Origin: Shewanella marinintestina | Lineage (GTDB): Bacteria > Pseudomonadota > Gammaproteobacteria > Enterobacterales > Shewanellaceae | Length of the DNA: 64,000 bases | Direction of reading: 5' to 3' | Assembly (NCBI RefSeq): GCF_023283845.1 | Contig: NZ_JAKILC010000012.1 | Coordinates: 62,001-126,000 of the forward strand | In this document: positions 24,741 to 34,461 of the stretch, in pieces | Layout: each line of letters begins with the position of its first letter | Numbering within the stretch: position 1 is the first letter of the stretch | The notes under the pieces: model-generated | Told to the model about the DNA's origin: nothing | The model's input: the letters and a program-made list of their open reading frames with translations, nothing else | Database searches by the model: none | Made by a program: the position numbers and the translations under genes

Positions 24741-27700
24741 ATGCGTAAACATACAATCAAAACTCCTCTCGCTTTATTTAGCTTGTTATGCTCGCCAGCC
24801 CTACTTGCTAATGAGCAACTAACCGATAACACGCCAAGACTCACAGCCCTAAGTCATGCCACTCTGATGCTATCTCCTGGAGAAGTCGTAGAGAACGCAA
24901 CCTTATTGATAGAGAATAATAAAATTAAGGCTATTGTTAAAAATAATGATGTGCCTGAAGATGCGTATATTATTGATTTAAGTGGCCATACTGTTTATCC
25001 CGGCTTTATTGATCCCTTTACTGATTATGCTATTGAGTATGAAAGGGAAGTAGAATCAACATCTGGCCCTGTTTATGAAATAAAGCGTATTGGTGGCAAT
25101 GCCAGCAATGGCGCAATACATTCTGAAATGCAATGGTTTAATTATGTCTATCCAGATAAAGAACAAGCAAAAAAATGGATAGATAATGGCTTTACCAGTG
25201 TACAGTCTAGTTATTTAGACGGCATATTTCGTGGCCAAGGTGTTGCATTATCTTTAGCTGATAAAAAAGCAAATGACATTATTTATAAAGCCCAGACAAA
25301 TCAGTTTATGGCTTTTAACAAAGGATCTTCAATTCAAGATTATCCGCAGTCATTAATGGGGAGTATGGCATTAATTAGACAAACCTTCTCAGATGCTAAA
25401 TGGTATAACGAAAATAAGAATAAAAAGTCAATTTCTAGCAATATAGTTGAATTTAATATTGCCTTTGAAAGATTAGCTGATGCTAAAAAGCAGACATTCA
25501 TTTTTGAAACAAAAAATTTGAATAACCAGCTACGAGCAGCAAAGCTATTAAATGAGCATGAATATAATGGCAGTCTTATTGGTAATGGTAGCGAATACAC
25601 CAGACTTAACGAATTAAAGTCTTACCCTTTTAGCCTTATTCTACCGCTTAATTATCCTGCAGCGCCGGATATTACCGATGGCGATAGTGAGCGCGAAGTC
25701 AGTCTATCTTCTTTAAGGCATTGGGAGCGAGCACCAAGTAATTTGGCTATGGTTGCCGATGCTGAGATCCCATTTGCGTTAACTCAGCATGGGATTGACG
25801 CTGATAAGTTTTGGCCTAGGCTAAAATTAGCGGTTACTCGTGGTTTATCACAAGAGGCGGCACTAGCTGCGTTAACTACAGATGCAGCTGAAATATCAGG
25901 TGTTGAACATATCGCAGGCAAACTAAAATCAGGTTATATGGCCGATTTGGTTATTACCGACGGTAATATCTTTAAAGACGGTAAAATTGTCAGCATGTGG
26001 TTACAAGGTAAGGAGCAGCAAGTTGTTAACCGAGACCGCTCGCTGTTAGATACCCCTTACCAAATACAAATTGGTGAGCTAAATTTTGACTTAGCTATTG
26101 AGCAATCACCTAAGCTAAGTGGCACATTGTCAAGCGGCGAACAAGATATTAGCCTAGCAAACCTAGACTACCAGTCGGGCCGCCTCACCTTTAGCGCTAA
26201 TCTATCAGAAGCTGGGATAGAGGGAGTTAGTCGCTTTACTTTATGGCTAGATAAACAGGGAGTTAGAGGCCGATTACTCAATGCCAATAACCAAACTCTA
26301 CCTTTTGGTGGTATTAAACTAGAGCCTATTGCGACATCAGATGCCGCTAATGATAAGGCACTTGAAAACGTAAATCTGATTTCTAAGCAAACCTCACCAA
26401 ATGTCGCCTATGGTTTAAGTGCACAACCTAAGCTAGACAAAGTGCATATTAAAAACGCCACTATTTGGACGTCAGATAAAAGTGGAGTACTAGCCAACAG
26501 CGACTTAATTATTTCTAAGGGGAAAATTGAAGAAATAGGACAAGATCTTAAAACCCCTTCAGGTTACAGCGCTATTGATGCAACGGGTAAACATGTTACT
26601 GCTGGAATTATCGATGAGCATTCACATATTGCATTAAATGGTGGCACCAATGAAGGCACCGATGCCATTACCTCAGAAGTGCGCATTGGCGATGTTATCA
26701 ACCCTGATGATATTGCTATCTATCGCAGCCTTGCCGGTGGCGTGACGACCGCGCAGTTATTACATGGAAGCGCGAACCCAATTGGTGGTCAAGCACAAAC
26801 CATTCAACTTAAATGGGGTGATACCGCAGAACAGATGAAGTTCGAAGGTGCGCCAGCCAGCATTAAATTTGCACTTGGTGAAAACGTTAAGCAAAGTAAC
26901 TGGGGAGATGACTACACCCGCCGCTTCCCGCAAAGCCGCATTGGCGTGAAATCACTCTTTAGTGAAGCCTTTAATGAAGCCCTTGCTTATCGCAAAGCCC
27001 AAGTTAACTATAAGAAAATGCGTTCAAGCGAACGCAGGCGCACCGTAGCACCACAATACAATTACCGTTTAGAAGCGATAGCCGAAGTGCTAGAGCAAAC
27101 TCGTGATGTGCATATTCACTCTTATGTGCAATCTGAGATCTTAATGTTCTTGCGGTTAGCTGAAGCTTATAACTTCAAAGCAGGTACTTTTACCCATATT
27201 CTTGAAGGTTACAAAGTTGCTGATGAAATGGCTAAGCATGGCGCCTATGCCTCGACCTTTTCTGATTGGTGGGCCTATAAATTTGAGGTATACGATGCGA
27301 TTCCTCAAAATACCTGTCTAATGCAAGACAAAGGCGTATTAACCAGTATTAACTCAGATGATTACGAGATGCAGCGTCGTCTTAATCAGGAAGCAGCGAA
27401 ATCGATGATGTATTGCGGCATGTCGGCAGAAGATGCTTGGAAGATGATCACCATTAACCCAGCTATTCAACTTGGCATTGCAGACAAAGTCGGCTCACTC
27501 GTTGAAGGTAAACAAGCCGACATTGTACTTTGGGACAATCAACCACTTTCAGTTTACGCAAAAGTTGATTCAACTTGGATTAGTGGCCGCCGCTACTTTG
27601 ATCGTGAACAAGATAAAATCGCTCAAATCGAAGTTGCTAAGGAGCGCGCAGCTTTGATCCAAAAGGTGTTACTTAGCGATGACGCCCATAAGCAAGGCGA

Positions 27701-27785
27701 AACCCCAATCGACTTAACTGAGCCTGAATGGCACTGTGACACCCACTTCAATGCATGGCAGCAGTCAGCGACAGGAGCACTGTAA
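24741..27785 (+). CDS. Secreted amidohydrolase-family protein with a degenerate N-terminal and an intact C-terminal domain
   Basis: The open frame extends to a TTG at 24615 inside the hns terminator; the ATG at 24741 gives a normal signal peptide (MRKHTIKTPLALFSL...LLA-NEQ) and 1014 residues. Two amidohydrolase-like halves are visible. In the first (~residues 35-440) the usual HxH after PGFID is replaced by PFTD, so metal binding is lost. In the second (~residues 590-970) the metal ligands look intact: GIIDEHSHIALN, VHIHSYVQSE, FTHILEGYK and SINSDDYE. It probably acts in the periplasm on an unknown cyclic amide or peptide-like substrate. It overlaps the next gene by one base. Confidence 0.85.
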   Translation: MRKHTIKTPLALFSLLCSPALLANEQLTDNTPRLTALSHATLMLSPGEVVENATLLIENNKIKAIVKNNDVPEDAYIIDLSGHTVYPGFIDPFTDYAIEYEREVESTSGPVYEIKRIGGNASNGAIHSEMQWFNYVYPDKEQAKKWIDNGFTSVQSSYLDGIFRGQGVALSLADKKANDIIYKAQTNQFMAFNKGSSIQDYPQSLMGSMALIRQTFSDAKWYNENKNKKSISSNIVEFNIAFERLADAKKQTFIFETKNLNNQLRAAKLLNEHEYNGSLIGNGSEYTRLNELKSYPFSLILPLNYPAAPDITDGDSEREVSLSSLRHWERAPSNLAMVADAEIPFALTQHGIDADKFWPRLKLAVTRGLSQEAALAALTTDAAEISGVEHIAGKLKSGYMADLVITDGNIFKDGKIVSMWLQGKEQQVVNRDRSLLDTPYQIQIGELNFDLAIEQSPKLSGTLSSGEQDISLANLDYQSGRLTFSANLSEAGIEGVSRFTLWLDKQGVRGRLLNANNQTLPFGGIKLEPIATSDAANDKALENVNLISKQTSPNVAYGLSAQPKLDKVHIKNATIWTSDKSGVLANSDLIISKGKIEEIGQDLKTPSGYSAIDATGKHVTAGIIDEHSHIALNGGTNEGTDAITSEVRIGDVINPDDIAIYRSLAGGVTTAQLLHGSANPIGGQAQTIQLKWGDTAEQMKFEGAPASIKFALGENVKQSNWGDDYTRRFPQSRIGVKSLFSEAFNEALAYRKAQVNYKKMRSSERRRTVAPQYNYRLEAIAEVLEQTRDVHIHSYVQSEILMFLRLAEAYNFKAGTFTHILEGYKVADEMAKHGAYASTFSDWWAYKFEVYDAIPQNTCLMQDKGVLTSINSDDYEMQRRLNQEAAKSMMYCGMSAEDAWKMITINPAIQLGIADKVGSLVEGKQADIVLWDNQPLSVYAKVDSTWISGRRYFDREQDKIAQIEVAKERAALIQKVLLSDDAHKQGETPIDLTEPEWHCDTHFNAWQQSATGAL

Positions 27786-29155
27786 TGAGTATTAACATCT
27801 CTTTGAAGCGTACTGCTTTTAAACCTATAACTATAAGCAAAGCAATTGCCCTACTTGGTCTCCCTTTATGTTTTATGGCTAATGGCCATGACATGTTGCC
27901 AGCCAAGGTGCAAACTCAGCCAATATTATTTACTAACGCTACTGTGCATACGGTAACAAATGGAGTGATGCAAGACAGTGATGTGCTGATTGCTGATGGT
28001 AAAGTGATCGCTGTAGCGCAAGATATTGATGCCGCTTCTGCAGACATAACATCAACAACACCGCAAAAAACGGACTATTCGGAGTTACTAGATAACGCTC
28101 AAGTGGTCGATGCCAGTGGTAAGCATCTGTATCCGGGACTTATTGCACTTGATACCACCATGGGTTTAGTTGAAGTAGAAATGATGCGCCCAAGTAATGA
28201 TGCTTATGAAGTGGGTTTTATCAATCCCCAATTAGAAGCCATTAGCGCCTTTAACCCAGATTCCGAAATTATTCCGACAGTCAGAGTTAACGGTATAACC
28301 CATGCTCAAGTTGTGCCGCAAGGAGATGGTTTAGCGGGGCAATCGGCACTGGTTGCTATGGATAGTTGGACTATTGAAGATGCTTTAGTTGCATCTAACA
28401 AACAGTTCCACCTGTATTGGCCACATGTTCGTTGGTTGTCCAAAGATGCTGATAAACGTAAAGAACAGCTTGCGGATCTAGACCGCCGAGTAGAGCTCGT
28501 TTTCAACGCCTTTGCGGATGGTCAACGTTATTTACTGGCTAAGCAAGCTGGTAAAATCAACAAAATCGATCTTCGCTGGCAAGCTCTTGCCCCGCTTTAT
28601 GAAGGTAACGGCCAATTGTTTATTCATGCGCAGTCGCAACAGCAAATAGAACAAGCAATTGCTTTAGCCAAACAATACAGTTTTAACATCGTTATTGTTG
28701 GCGGTTACGATGCTTGGCGCGTAGCTGATGCATTGGCAGAAGTGAATGCCAAAGTAATCTACAACCAAACGCTTGCCTTACCAAAGCGCAAAGATGAGCC
28801 CATTGATTTGGCCTTTAAAATCCCAGCTCTACTGAAGCAAGCACAAGTGCCTTTTGCCATTGGTTTTTCATCTGACTGGAATAGCCGTAATTTGCCCTTT
28901 GCCGCAGGGCAAAGTGTGGCTTATGGTTTAACAAAGCAAGAAGCGCTGCAAAGCATAACCTTAGATGCTGCAAAAGTTCTTGATATTGACGATATGGGCG
29001 CCATCGCTCCGGGTTTTAAGGCTAATATCATCTTAGCAACGGGTGATATATTAGATCCGATGCAAGCCGGTATCGAATCTATCTATATTGATGGCCGCAA
29101 AATTGATTTGAATAATCGTCATCAACAGCTTTATCAAAAGTATCTAAAGCGCTAG
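27785..29155 (+). CDS. Secreted amidohydrolase-family protein lacking the N-terminal metal ligands
   Basis: The ATG at 27785 shares a base with the TAA of the upstream gene, so translation is coupled; an in-frame ATG at 27755 lies inside that gene and is less likely. The product has 456 residues with a signal peptide ending near ANG. The family frame is recognisable (NATVHTVTNGVMQDSDVLIADGKVIAV, then LYPGLIALDT), but the HxH position is ALDTT and other His ligands are missing. Only the late Asp (FSSDWNSRNLPF) is kept. It may be a non-catalytic partner of the upstream enzyme. Confidence 0.82.
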   Translation: MSINISLKRTAFKPITISKAIALLGLPLCFMANGHDMLPAKVQTQPILFTNATVHTVTNGVMQDSDVLIADGKVIAVAQDIDAASADITSTTPQKTDYSELLDNAQVVDASGKHLYPGLIALDTTMGLVEVEMMRPSNDAYEVGFINPQLEAISAFNPDSEIIPTVRVNGITHAQVVPQGDGLAGQSALVAMDSWTIEDALVASNKQFHLYWPHVRWLSKDADKRKEQLADLDRRVELVFNAFADGQRYLLAKQAGKINKIDLRWQALAPLYEGNGQLFIHAQSQQQIEQAIALAKQYSFNIVIVGGYDAWRVADALAEVNAKVIYNQTLALPKRKDEPIDLAFKIPALLKQAQVPFAIGFSSDWNSRNLPFAAGQSVAYGLTKQEALQSITLDAAKVLDIDDMGAIAPGFKANIILATGDILDPMQAGIESIYIDGRKIDLNNRHQQLYQKYLKR

Positions 29156-29194
29156 AATTTCCAACTTATAGCGCAATAAAAAATAAACCCTTTA

Positions 29195-29222
29195 AAAAGT
29201 GCTCTTAATGAGCACTTTTTTA
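29195..29222 (+). terminator. Rho-independent terminator of the amidohydrolase pair
   Basis: AAAAAGTGCTC and GAGCACTTTTT pair around TTAAT, 40 bp after the stop. Confidence 0.88.
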
Positions 29223-29277
29223 TTTAACGTTTTCAACGACTGCTCCTCAACCAATACAATAATACAGGCCAGCGATA

Positions 29278-29658
29278 ATGAAATATTTACTACCATCAGC
29301 TTTACTTTTAGTGCTCAGCGGCTGTGCCGGTGACTATACCTTTAACAGTAACTTAGATAGCGATGCTATTAACGACTACTTTAAAGCGTCTGATGTGACA
29401 ATGTATGAAGGCGCATTACAACCTGTAGGCCCTTTTGAAATAAAAGGCTTAGTTGAAGGGGAAACCTGTCAGGTTTCAGAAAATGATGCCCCAGCATCAA
29501 TTGTTGAAGCTCGCACTATTGCTCGCCGTGCCGCAGCAGATAAACAAGCCAATGGGCTCGTTATCAAAAACTGCTTGCTGATTGAGGAAGCCACTCAAAA
29601 CTGTGTTAGCCGCGCTTTATGCGTAGGCCAAGCAATTGTCACTACCAACCAAAAGTAA
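29278..29658 (+). CDS. rcsF: RcsF-like outer-membrane stress-sensor lipoprotein
   Basis: The 126-residue lipoprotein has lipobox LVLSGC (Cys16) and four further cysteines at about residues 64, 99, 109 and 115, the number and spacing that form the two disulfides of E. coli RcsF. The GETCQVSENDAPASI...EARTIARRAAADKQANGLVIKNC block matches the RcsF core (DSCQ..DSPPSI..AR). In E. coli RcsF senses envelope damage together with BamA and signals to IgaA/Rcs. The neighbours trmO and proS are the same as in E. coli, supporting orthology. Whether a Rcs phosphorelay exists here cannot be seen. Confidence 0.9.
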   Translation: MKYLLPSALLLVLSGCAGDYTFNSNLDSDAINDYFKASDVTMYEGALQPVGPFEIKGLVEGETCQVSENDAPASIVEARTIARRAAADKQANGLVIKNCLLIEEATQNCVSRALCVGQAIVTTNQK

Positions 29659-29688
29659 TCATATTTACTTATTTTAGAAGTAACCTAA

Positions 29689-30438
29689 ATGTCTTTTAAC
29701 AGTCAGATCCAAGCCGTGGCTTATTGCCGCACGCCATATAAACAAAAATTTGGTATTCCAAGACAACCCGGTCTTGTTAGTGCCGCTCGCGGTTTTGTTG
29801 AGCTAGCACCACCATTTAACCAAATTGATGCTGTTAGAGGCCTAGAGCAATACTCACACTTATGGTTACTTTTCTGTTTTCATGAAAATTTAGCCGCTGG
29901 CTGGAAAACCACTGTGCGCCCACCAAGGCTTGGCGGTAATGAAAAGCTTGGCGTGTTTGCTACCCGCTCAACATTCAGGCCCAACGGTATTGGTCAGTCA
30001 GTGGTTAAGTTGCACGCAGTGCATACCCATAATGGTAAAGTCAGCCTTGAGATCTCTGGCATGGACTTGCTCGATGGCACGCCAATTATTGATATTAAAC
30101 CTTATATTCCCTTTTCGGATTCGATTAAGAATGCTCAAGGGGGCATTGCTCAAGAAGCGCCAGTGTTAGCCAATGTATACTTTAATGAGCAAGCGCAAAT
30201 TCAGCTTGAAAAGTATCAGCAAAATCCTGCTTACCCGCGCCTTGCAGAATTGATTGAAGGCGTTTTAGCGCAAGATCCCCGTCCGGCTTATAAAAAGGCC
30301 AAAGCCGATCCTAAGCTATACCAAGTGGCACTGTACGATTTGGATATCCTCTGGATTGTTACGGATGCAGGTATAAAGGTTATTGAGTTAAGAGCATCAA
30401 CCATTAACCAAAAGCTAGCTTCACAGGCGCATGACTAA
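29689..30438 (+). CDS. tsaA: tRNA (N6-threonylcarbamoyladenosine(37)-N6)-methyltransferase TrmO
   Basis: The 249-residue protein matches TrmO (YaeB/TsaA): AVAYCRTPYKQKFGIPRQPGLV at the N-terminus, then VRPPRLGGNEKLGVFATRSTFRPNGIGQSVVKL, the family signature, and DIKPYIPFSDS. TrmO methylates t6A37 to m6t6A in threonine tRNAs, using S-adenosylmethionine bound in an unusual beta-barrel. It sits 30 bp after rcsF and 2 bp before the acyltransferase gene, within the conserved rcsF-trmO-proS neighbourhood. Confidence 0.95.
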   Translation: MSFNSQIQAVAYCRTPYKQKFGIPRQPGLVSAARGFVELAPPFNQIDAVRGLEQYSHLWLLFCFHENLAAGWKTTVRPPRLGGNEKLGVFATRSTFRPNGIGQSVVKLHAVHTHNGKVSLEISGMDLLDGTPIIDIKPYIPFSDSIKNAQGGIAQEAPVLANVYFNEQAQIQLEKYQQNPAYPRLAELIEGVLAQDPRPAYKKAKADPKLYQVALYDLDILWIVTDAGIKVIELRASTINQKLASQAHD

Positions 30439-30440
30439 CG

Positions 30441-31085
30441 ATGTCAGAATCAAACGCGCCAGCTAATTTAATGCCAAAGCCTGACTACCGCACTCAACAT
30501 AAAAAGCGCTTGTCTTATATGCCTTGGCTGTATTTCTCACTTAAAGATAAACATCTTGAGTGGGCAAAGCCTTGGCAAGACGAAGTTCAAGCGTATTTTT
30601 GTGCGGTTGAAACCGTCAGTATTGGTGAGCGTTGCTTTGTTGCCCCTGAAGCAAATCTATTTGCCGAGCCGGGCCGCAATATCATTATCGGCGCGCAGTG
30701 TATGATTGCCGCTGACAGTTTTCTACATGGGCCGATAACCTTAGGCAATGAAGTAGCGATAAATCATGGTTGCTCTCTTGATGGTGGTCGTCACGGTATC
30801 AGCATAGGTAATCAAACTCGGATTGCTAACAATGTCACCATTTATGCCTTTAATCATGGTATGGCGCCTGACACGCCAATCTACCAGCAAGCCTCAAACT
30901 CTAAAGGCGTGGTAATTGGTGAAGACGTATGGATTGGTGCCCAAGCAGGTATTGTAGATGGCGTCACCATAGGTAATCATGCGGTTATTGGTATGGGCGC
31001 TATCGTGACTAAAGATGTAGCTGATTATGCCATCGTTGCCGGCAACCCAGCCCGTCTCATAGGCGATAGACGCGATAAAAACTAG
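30441..31085 (+). CDS. Hexapeptide-repeat (left-handed beta-helix) acyltransferase, maltose/galactoside acetyltransferase-like
   Basis: The 214-residue protein contains LbH hexapeptide repeats from about residue 85 to 205 (VAINHGCSLDGG, ISIGNQTRIANNVTIYAFNHG, VVIGEDVWIGAQAGIVDGVTIGNHAVIGMGAIVTKDV), including the NHG segment that holds the catalytic His of O-acetyltransferases. The acyl donor is probably acetyl-CoA and the acceptor unknown. It starts 2 bp after trmO and precedes proS by 250 bp. In E. coli no such gene lies here, so it is a lineage insertion in the operon. Confidence 0.85.
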   Translation: MSESNAPANLMPKPDYRTQHKKRLSYMPWLYFSLKDKHLEWAKPWQDEVQAYFCAVETVSIGERCFVAPEANLFAEPGRNIIIGAQCMIAADSFLHGPITLGNEVAINHGCSLDGGRHGISIGNQTRIANNVTIYAFNHGMAPDTPIYQQASNSKGVVIGEDVWIGAQAGIVDGVTIGNHAVIGMGAIVTKDVADYAIVAGNPARLIGDRRDKN

Positions 31086-31338
31086 GCGAAAATCAGCTTA
31101 GTTGATGGATATTCAACTTAAGCCCCCCTAAATTAGTACTTTGATGTTGAATATCTCCACTTTTATAAAAGCTTCCCTCGAACTATTTAGTATACAAAAT
31201 CAACCTTATTGACCTTACAAAAGCTCTATAGCACTCTGCCAAAGCCAATAAAATCGATTAATTCCCTAAATACCTAGGTGACAGAACCTCTACAAGTGAT
31301 AAAATAGCGCCCATTCAACTCAAATTTGGACACCGGTA

Positions 31339-33051
31339 ATGCGCGTAAGCAAGTACCTGCTATCAACTCAAAAAGAAACTCCTGCAAACGCAGAAGTCGT
31401 TAGTCATCAGTTAATGTTACGTGCGGGTATGATCCGTCGTAACGCATCAGGCTTATACAGCTGGTTGCCGACAGGTTTACGTGTACTACGTAAAATCGAA
31501 GCGATTGTTCGTGAAGAAATGAACAAAGCGGGCTCGGTTGAAATTCTAATGCCTATGGTTCAGCCTGCCGATCTTTGGGTTGAAACAGGCCGTTTTGAAA
31601 AGTTTGGTCCTGAGCTACTTCGTTTCCAAGACCGTCACAACCGTGATTTCGTACTTGGTCCAACTCACGAAGAAGTGATCACTGATATCGTGCGTAAAGA
31701 GGTTAACTCATACAAGCAGTTACCGCTTAACCTATACCAAATTCAAACCAAATTCCGTGACGAAGTTCGTCCACGTTTTGGTGTAATGCGTTCACGTGAA
31801 TTCTTGATGAAAGATGCTTATTCTTTCCATATCGATCAAGAAACCATGAATGAAACTTACGAAGCGATGTTCCAAGCTTATTGCAACATCCTAGAGCGTT
31901 TAGGTTTAGCATTCCGTCCAGTTATGGCTGATACCGGTTCTATCGGTGGTAGCTTGTCGCACGAATTCCACGTGTTAGCTAACAGTGGTGAAGACTTAAT
32001 TGCTTACTCTACTGAAAGCGATTACGCGGCAAACATTGAAAAATGTGAAGCACCAATGCCGACTGAAACTCGTCAAGCCGCTACTAGCGAAATGACGTTA
32101 GTCGATACGCCAAACGCTAAAACAATTGCAGAGCTTGTTGAACAACACGGTATTGCGATTGAGAAAACAGTTAAGACTCTTATCGTTAAAGGTTCGACTG
32201 AAGAAGCGCCATTAGTGGCTATCGTTATTCGTGGTGACCACGAGCTTAACGAAGTAAAAGCTGAAAAAATTGACGCTGTCTTAGCGCCATTTGAATTTGC
32301 TGATGAAGCGGCTATTCGTGATGCAGTAGGTGCTGGTACAGGTTCTATCGGTCCTGTAGGCCTAAACATGCCTGTATTTGTTGATCACAGCGTTAGCATC
32401 ATGAGCGACTTTGGCGCTGGTGCAAACGAAGATGGTAAGCACTATTTCGGTATCAACTGGGAGCGTGACCTTCCAGAAACGGCAGCATTCGATCTACGTA
32501 ACATTATCGAAGGTGAGCCTAGCCCATGTGGTAAAGGCACGATAGCACTACTTCGCGGTATCGAAGTGGGTCATATCTTCCAGTTAGGCACCAACTACTC
32601 AGAAGCGATGAACGCTAACGTACTAGACCAAAATGGTAAGTCTCAGACATTACTTATGGGTTGTTACGGCGTAGGTGTTAGCCGTATGGTTGCTGCTGCA
32701 ATTGAGCAGAACAACGATGACCGCGGTATTATCTGGCCAGAAGCTATTGCACCGTTTACTGTTGGTATTTTGCCAATGAACATGCATAAGTCGCACCGCG
32801 TTAAAGATATCGCAGAGCAGCTATACCAAGACCTAAATGATGCAGGCATCGAAGTGATGTTTGATGATCGTAAAGAGCGTCCAGGTGTAATGTTTGCTGA
32901 TATGGAGCTTATCGGTATTCCACATGTAGTGGTTATTGGTGACCGTAATATCGATAATGGCATGTTCGAATATAAGAACCGTCGTACTGGTGAAAAGCAA
33001 GATATCCCACTAGACCAAATCGTTGAGTTCTTAAAAGCACAACAAGCTTAA
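31339..33051 (+). CDS. proS: Prolyl-tRNA synthetase
   Basis: The 570-residue protein is a full-length bacterial-type ProRS. It has the class II catalytic core (motif 1-3 regions, e.g. [26 protein letters not shown] and [18 protein letters not shown]), the inserted YbaK-like editing domain between motifs 2 and 3 (~residues 220-410) that hydrolyses Ala-tRNA(Pro), and the C-terminal anticodon-binding domain ([22 protein letters not shown]). It acts in the cytosol in translation. It is followed by a strong terminator. Confidence 0.98.
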   Translation: MRVSKYLLSTQKETPANAEVVSHQLMLRAGMIRRNASGLYSWLPTGLRVLRKIEAIVREEMNKAGSVEILMPMVQPADLWVETGRFEKFGPELLRFQDRHNRDFVLGPTHEEVITDIVRKEVNSYKQLPLNLYQIQTKFRDEVRPRFGVMRSREFLMKDAYSFHIDQETMNETYEAMFQAYCNILERLGLAFRPVMADTGSIGGSLSHEFHVLANSGEDLIAYSTESDYAANIEKCEAPMPTETRQAATSEMTLVDTPNAKTIAELVEQHGIAIEKTVKTLIVKGSTEEAPLVAIVIRGDHELNEVKAEKIDAVLAPFEFADEAAIRDAVGAGTGSIGPVGLNMPVFVDHSVSIMSDFGAGANEDGKHYFGINWERDLPETAAFDLRNIIEGEPSPCGKGTIALLRGIEVGHIFQLGTNYSEAMNANVLDQNGKSQTLLMGCYGVGVSRMVAAAIEQNNDDRGIIWPEAIAPFTVGILPMNMHKSHRVKDIAEQLYQDLNDAGIEVMFDDRKERPGVMFADMELIGIPHVVVIGDRNIDNGMFEYKNRRTGEKQDIPLDQIVEFLKAQQA

Positions 33052-33082
33052 TTTGCTAATGTGCTTTAGCTAATGTACGAAT

Positions 33083-33115
33083 AAAAACGCCGATGATTTC
33101 ATCGGCGTTTTTTTA
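33083..33115 (+). terminator. Rho-independent terminator of proS
   Basis: AAAAACGCCGATGA pairs with TCATCGGCGTTTTT, followed by more T residues. Confidence 0.9.
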
Positions 33116-33300
33116 TATCTCAAGCTAAAAACCAGCCAACTTAGTCAGCCTTTCGAACGCGCATTTACGTGATGTTGACGATATAAATGAGTGAATAATT
33201 TTTACGCTTTTTCTTGAACAAGCTTGCCGAGTCACATATGCTGAAATTAACGACAATATAATAAATACATTTTATTTTTCAAACGATAAGGAGCGTCGAA

Positions 33301-34425
33301 TTGCCAGAAAAAACGGCGTTAGTACTTGGTGGTGGTGGAGCGCGAGCAGCCTATCAAATAGGGGTACTAAAAGCGATTGTGCAATTTTACCCACGTAACC
33401 ATGGTATTCCCTTTAAAATTGTCTGTGGCACTTCTGCTGGCGCAATCAATGCTACATCTTTAGCAACTCACGCTTCATGTTTTCATCTTGGAGTGAGAAA
33501 ACTTGAGTGGGTTTGGCGGCATATCCACGCTAAAAAAGTCTACCATGCATCGATTGGCGGCGTATTAAAACACTTGAGTAAAATGGGTTTAAAAGGCCTA
33601 CAAAGTAATGGTGTATCCAATACCGCTGGCAGCCTGTTTAATAGCGCTCCTCTGCGAGATCTACTCAATAATCTAATCAGTTTTGAGCGAATTGACCGCA
33701 ACATCAATAGCGGCGCATTAGAAGCCGTAAGCTTAGACACCTCTTGTTATAATAACTCTCGTTCAGTTACCTTTTTTCAGGCTAATGCCCATATTGATAA
33801 CTGGCAAAGAGCAAGGCGTCATGGCGTGCGCACTCGGCTTAATACCGACCACCTTTTGGCAAGCTCTGCGATCCCAATGGTGTTTCCCTCGATTAGACTT
33901 AATCAAGAGTACTACGGGGATGGTTCAGTGCATCAGTTGGCACCACTTAGCGGCCCTATCCATCTTGGCGCTGACAAAATCATGGTTATTAACCTTGAGA
34001 GCCCACATAAGGTTAAAGCCAAAGAATTAGAACATCACCCAAAAACTGCAACCATTGCAGGCCACCTTCTCGACACCATATTTTCTGACACCTTAAATAG
34101 CGACTTAGAAAGGTTGGAGCGTATCAACAACACATTAGAGTTGATCCCTGAACAAAGCCGTAAAGGCTTACCTTTGAAGAATATAGAGACCTTAGTGATT
34201 AAGCCAAGCGAGGATTTAAGTGCAATGGCGTCTCGTTACTTTGAAGATATGCCTTTCGCCATCAAAATGATGCTTAGAGCACTTGGCATCAATCAGCACT
34301 CAGACTCGAGTATCGTTTCTTACCTGCTGTTTGAGCAAGGCTACTGCAGTGCATTAATCGAACTGGGATATGAAGATGCGATGTGTCAGATTGACGATAT
34401 TAAACAGTTTTTCGATATTCGTTAA
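33301..34425 (+). CDS. Patatin-like phospholipase family protein
   Basis: The 374-residue protein starts at a TTG with a strong AAGGAG upstream. The oxyanion-hole motif GGGGARAAYQIG is at residues 10-21, the nucleophile elbow GTSAG at 43-47 (Ser45), and the catalytic Asp in GDGS at about residue 207, so the Ser-Asp dyad is complete. Such enzymes hydrolyse acyl chains of phospholipids or other esters. No signal peptide is seen, so it is probably cytosolic or peripherally bound to the inner membrane. It is convergent with the next gene. Confidence 0.9.
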   Translation: MPEKTALVLGGGGARAAYQIGVLKAIVQFYPRNHGIPFKIVCGTSAGAINATSLATHASCFHLGVRKLEWVWRHIHAKKVYHASIGGVLKHLSKMGLKGLQSNGVSNTAGSLFNSAPLRDLLNNLISFERIDRNINSGALEAVSLDTSCYNNSRSVTFFQANAHIDNWQRARRHGVRTRLNTDHLLASSAIPMVFPSIRLNQEYYGDGSVHQLAPLSGPIHLGADKIMVINLESPHKVKAKELEHHPKTATIAGHLLDTIFSDTLNSDLERLERINNTLELIPEQSRKGLPLKNIETLVIKPSEDLSAMASRYFEDMPFAIKMMLRALGINQHSDSSIVSYLLFEQGYCSALIELGYEDAMCQIDDIKQFFDIR

Positions 34426-34461
34426 GATTTTATTTAACGAGGTCAAACAAGTAATAGCACT

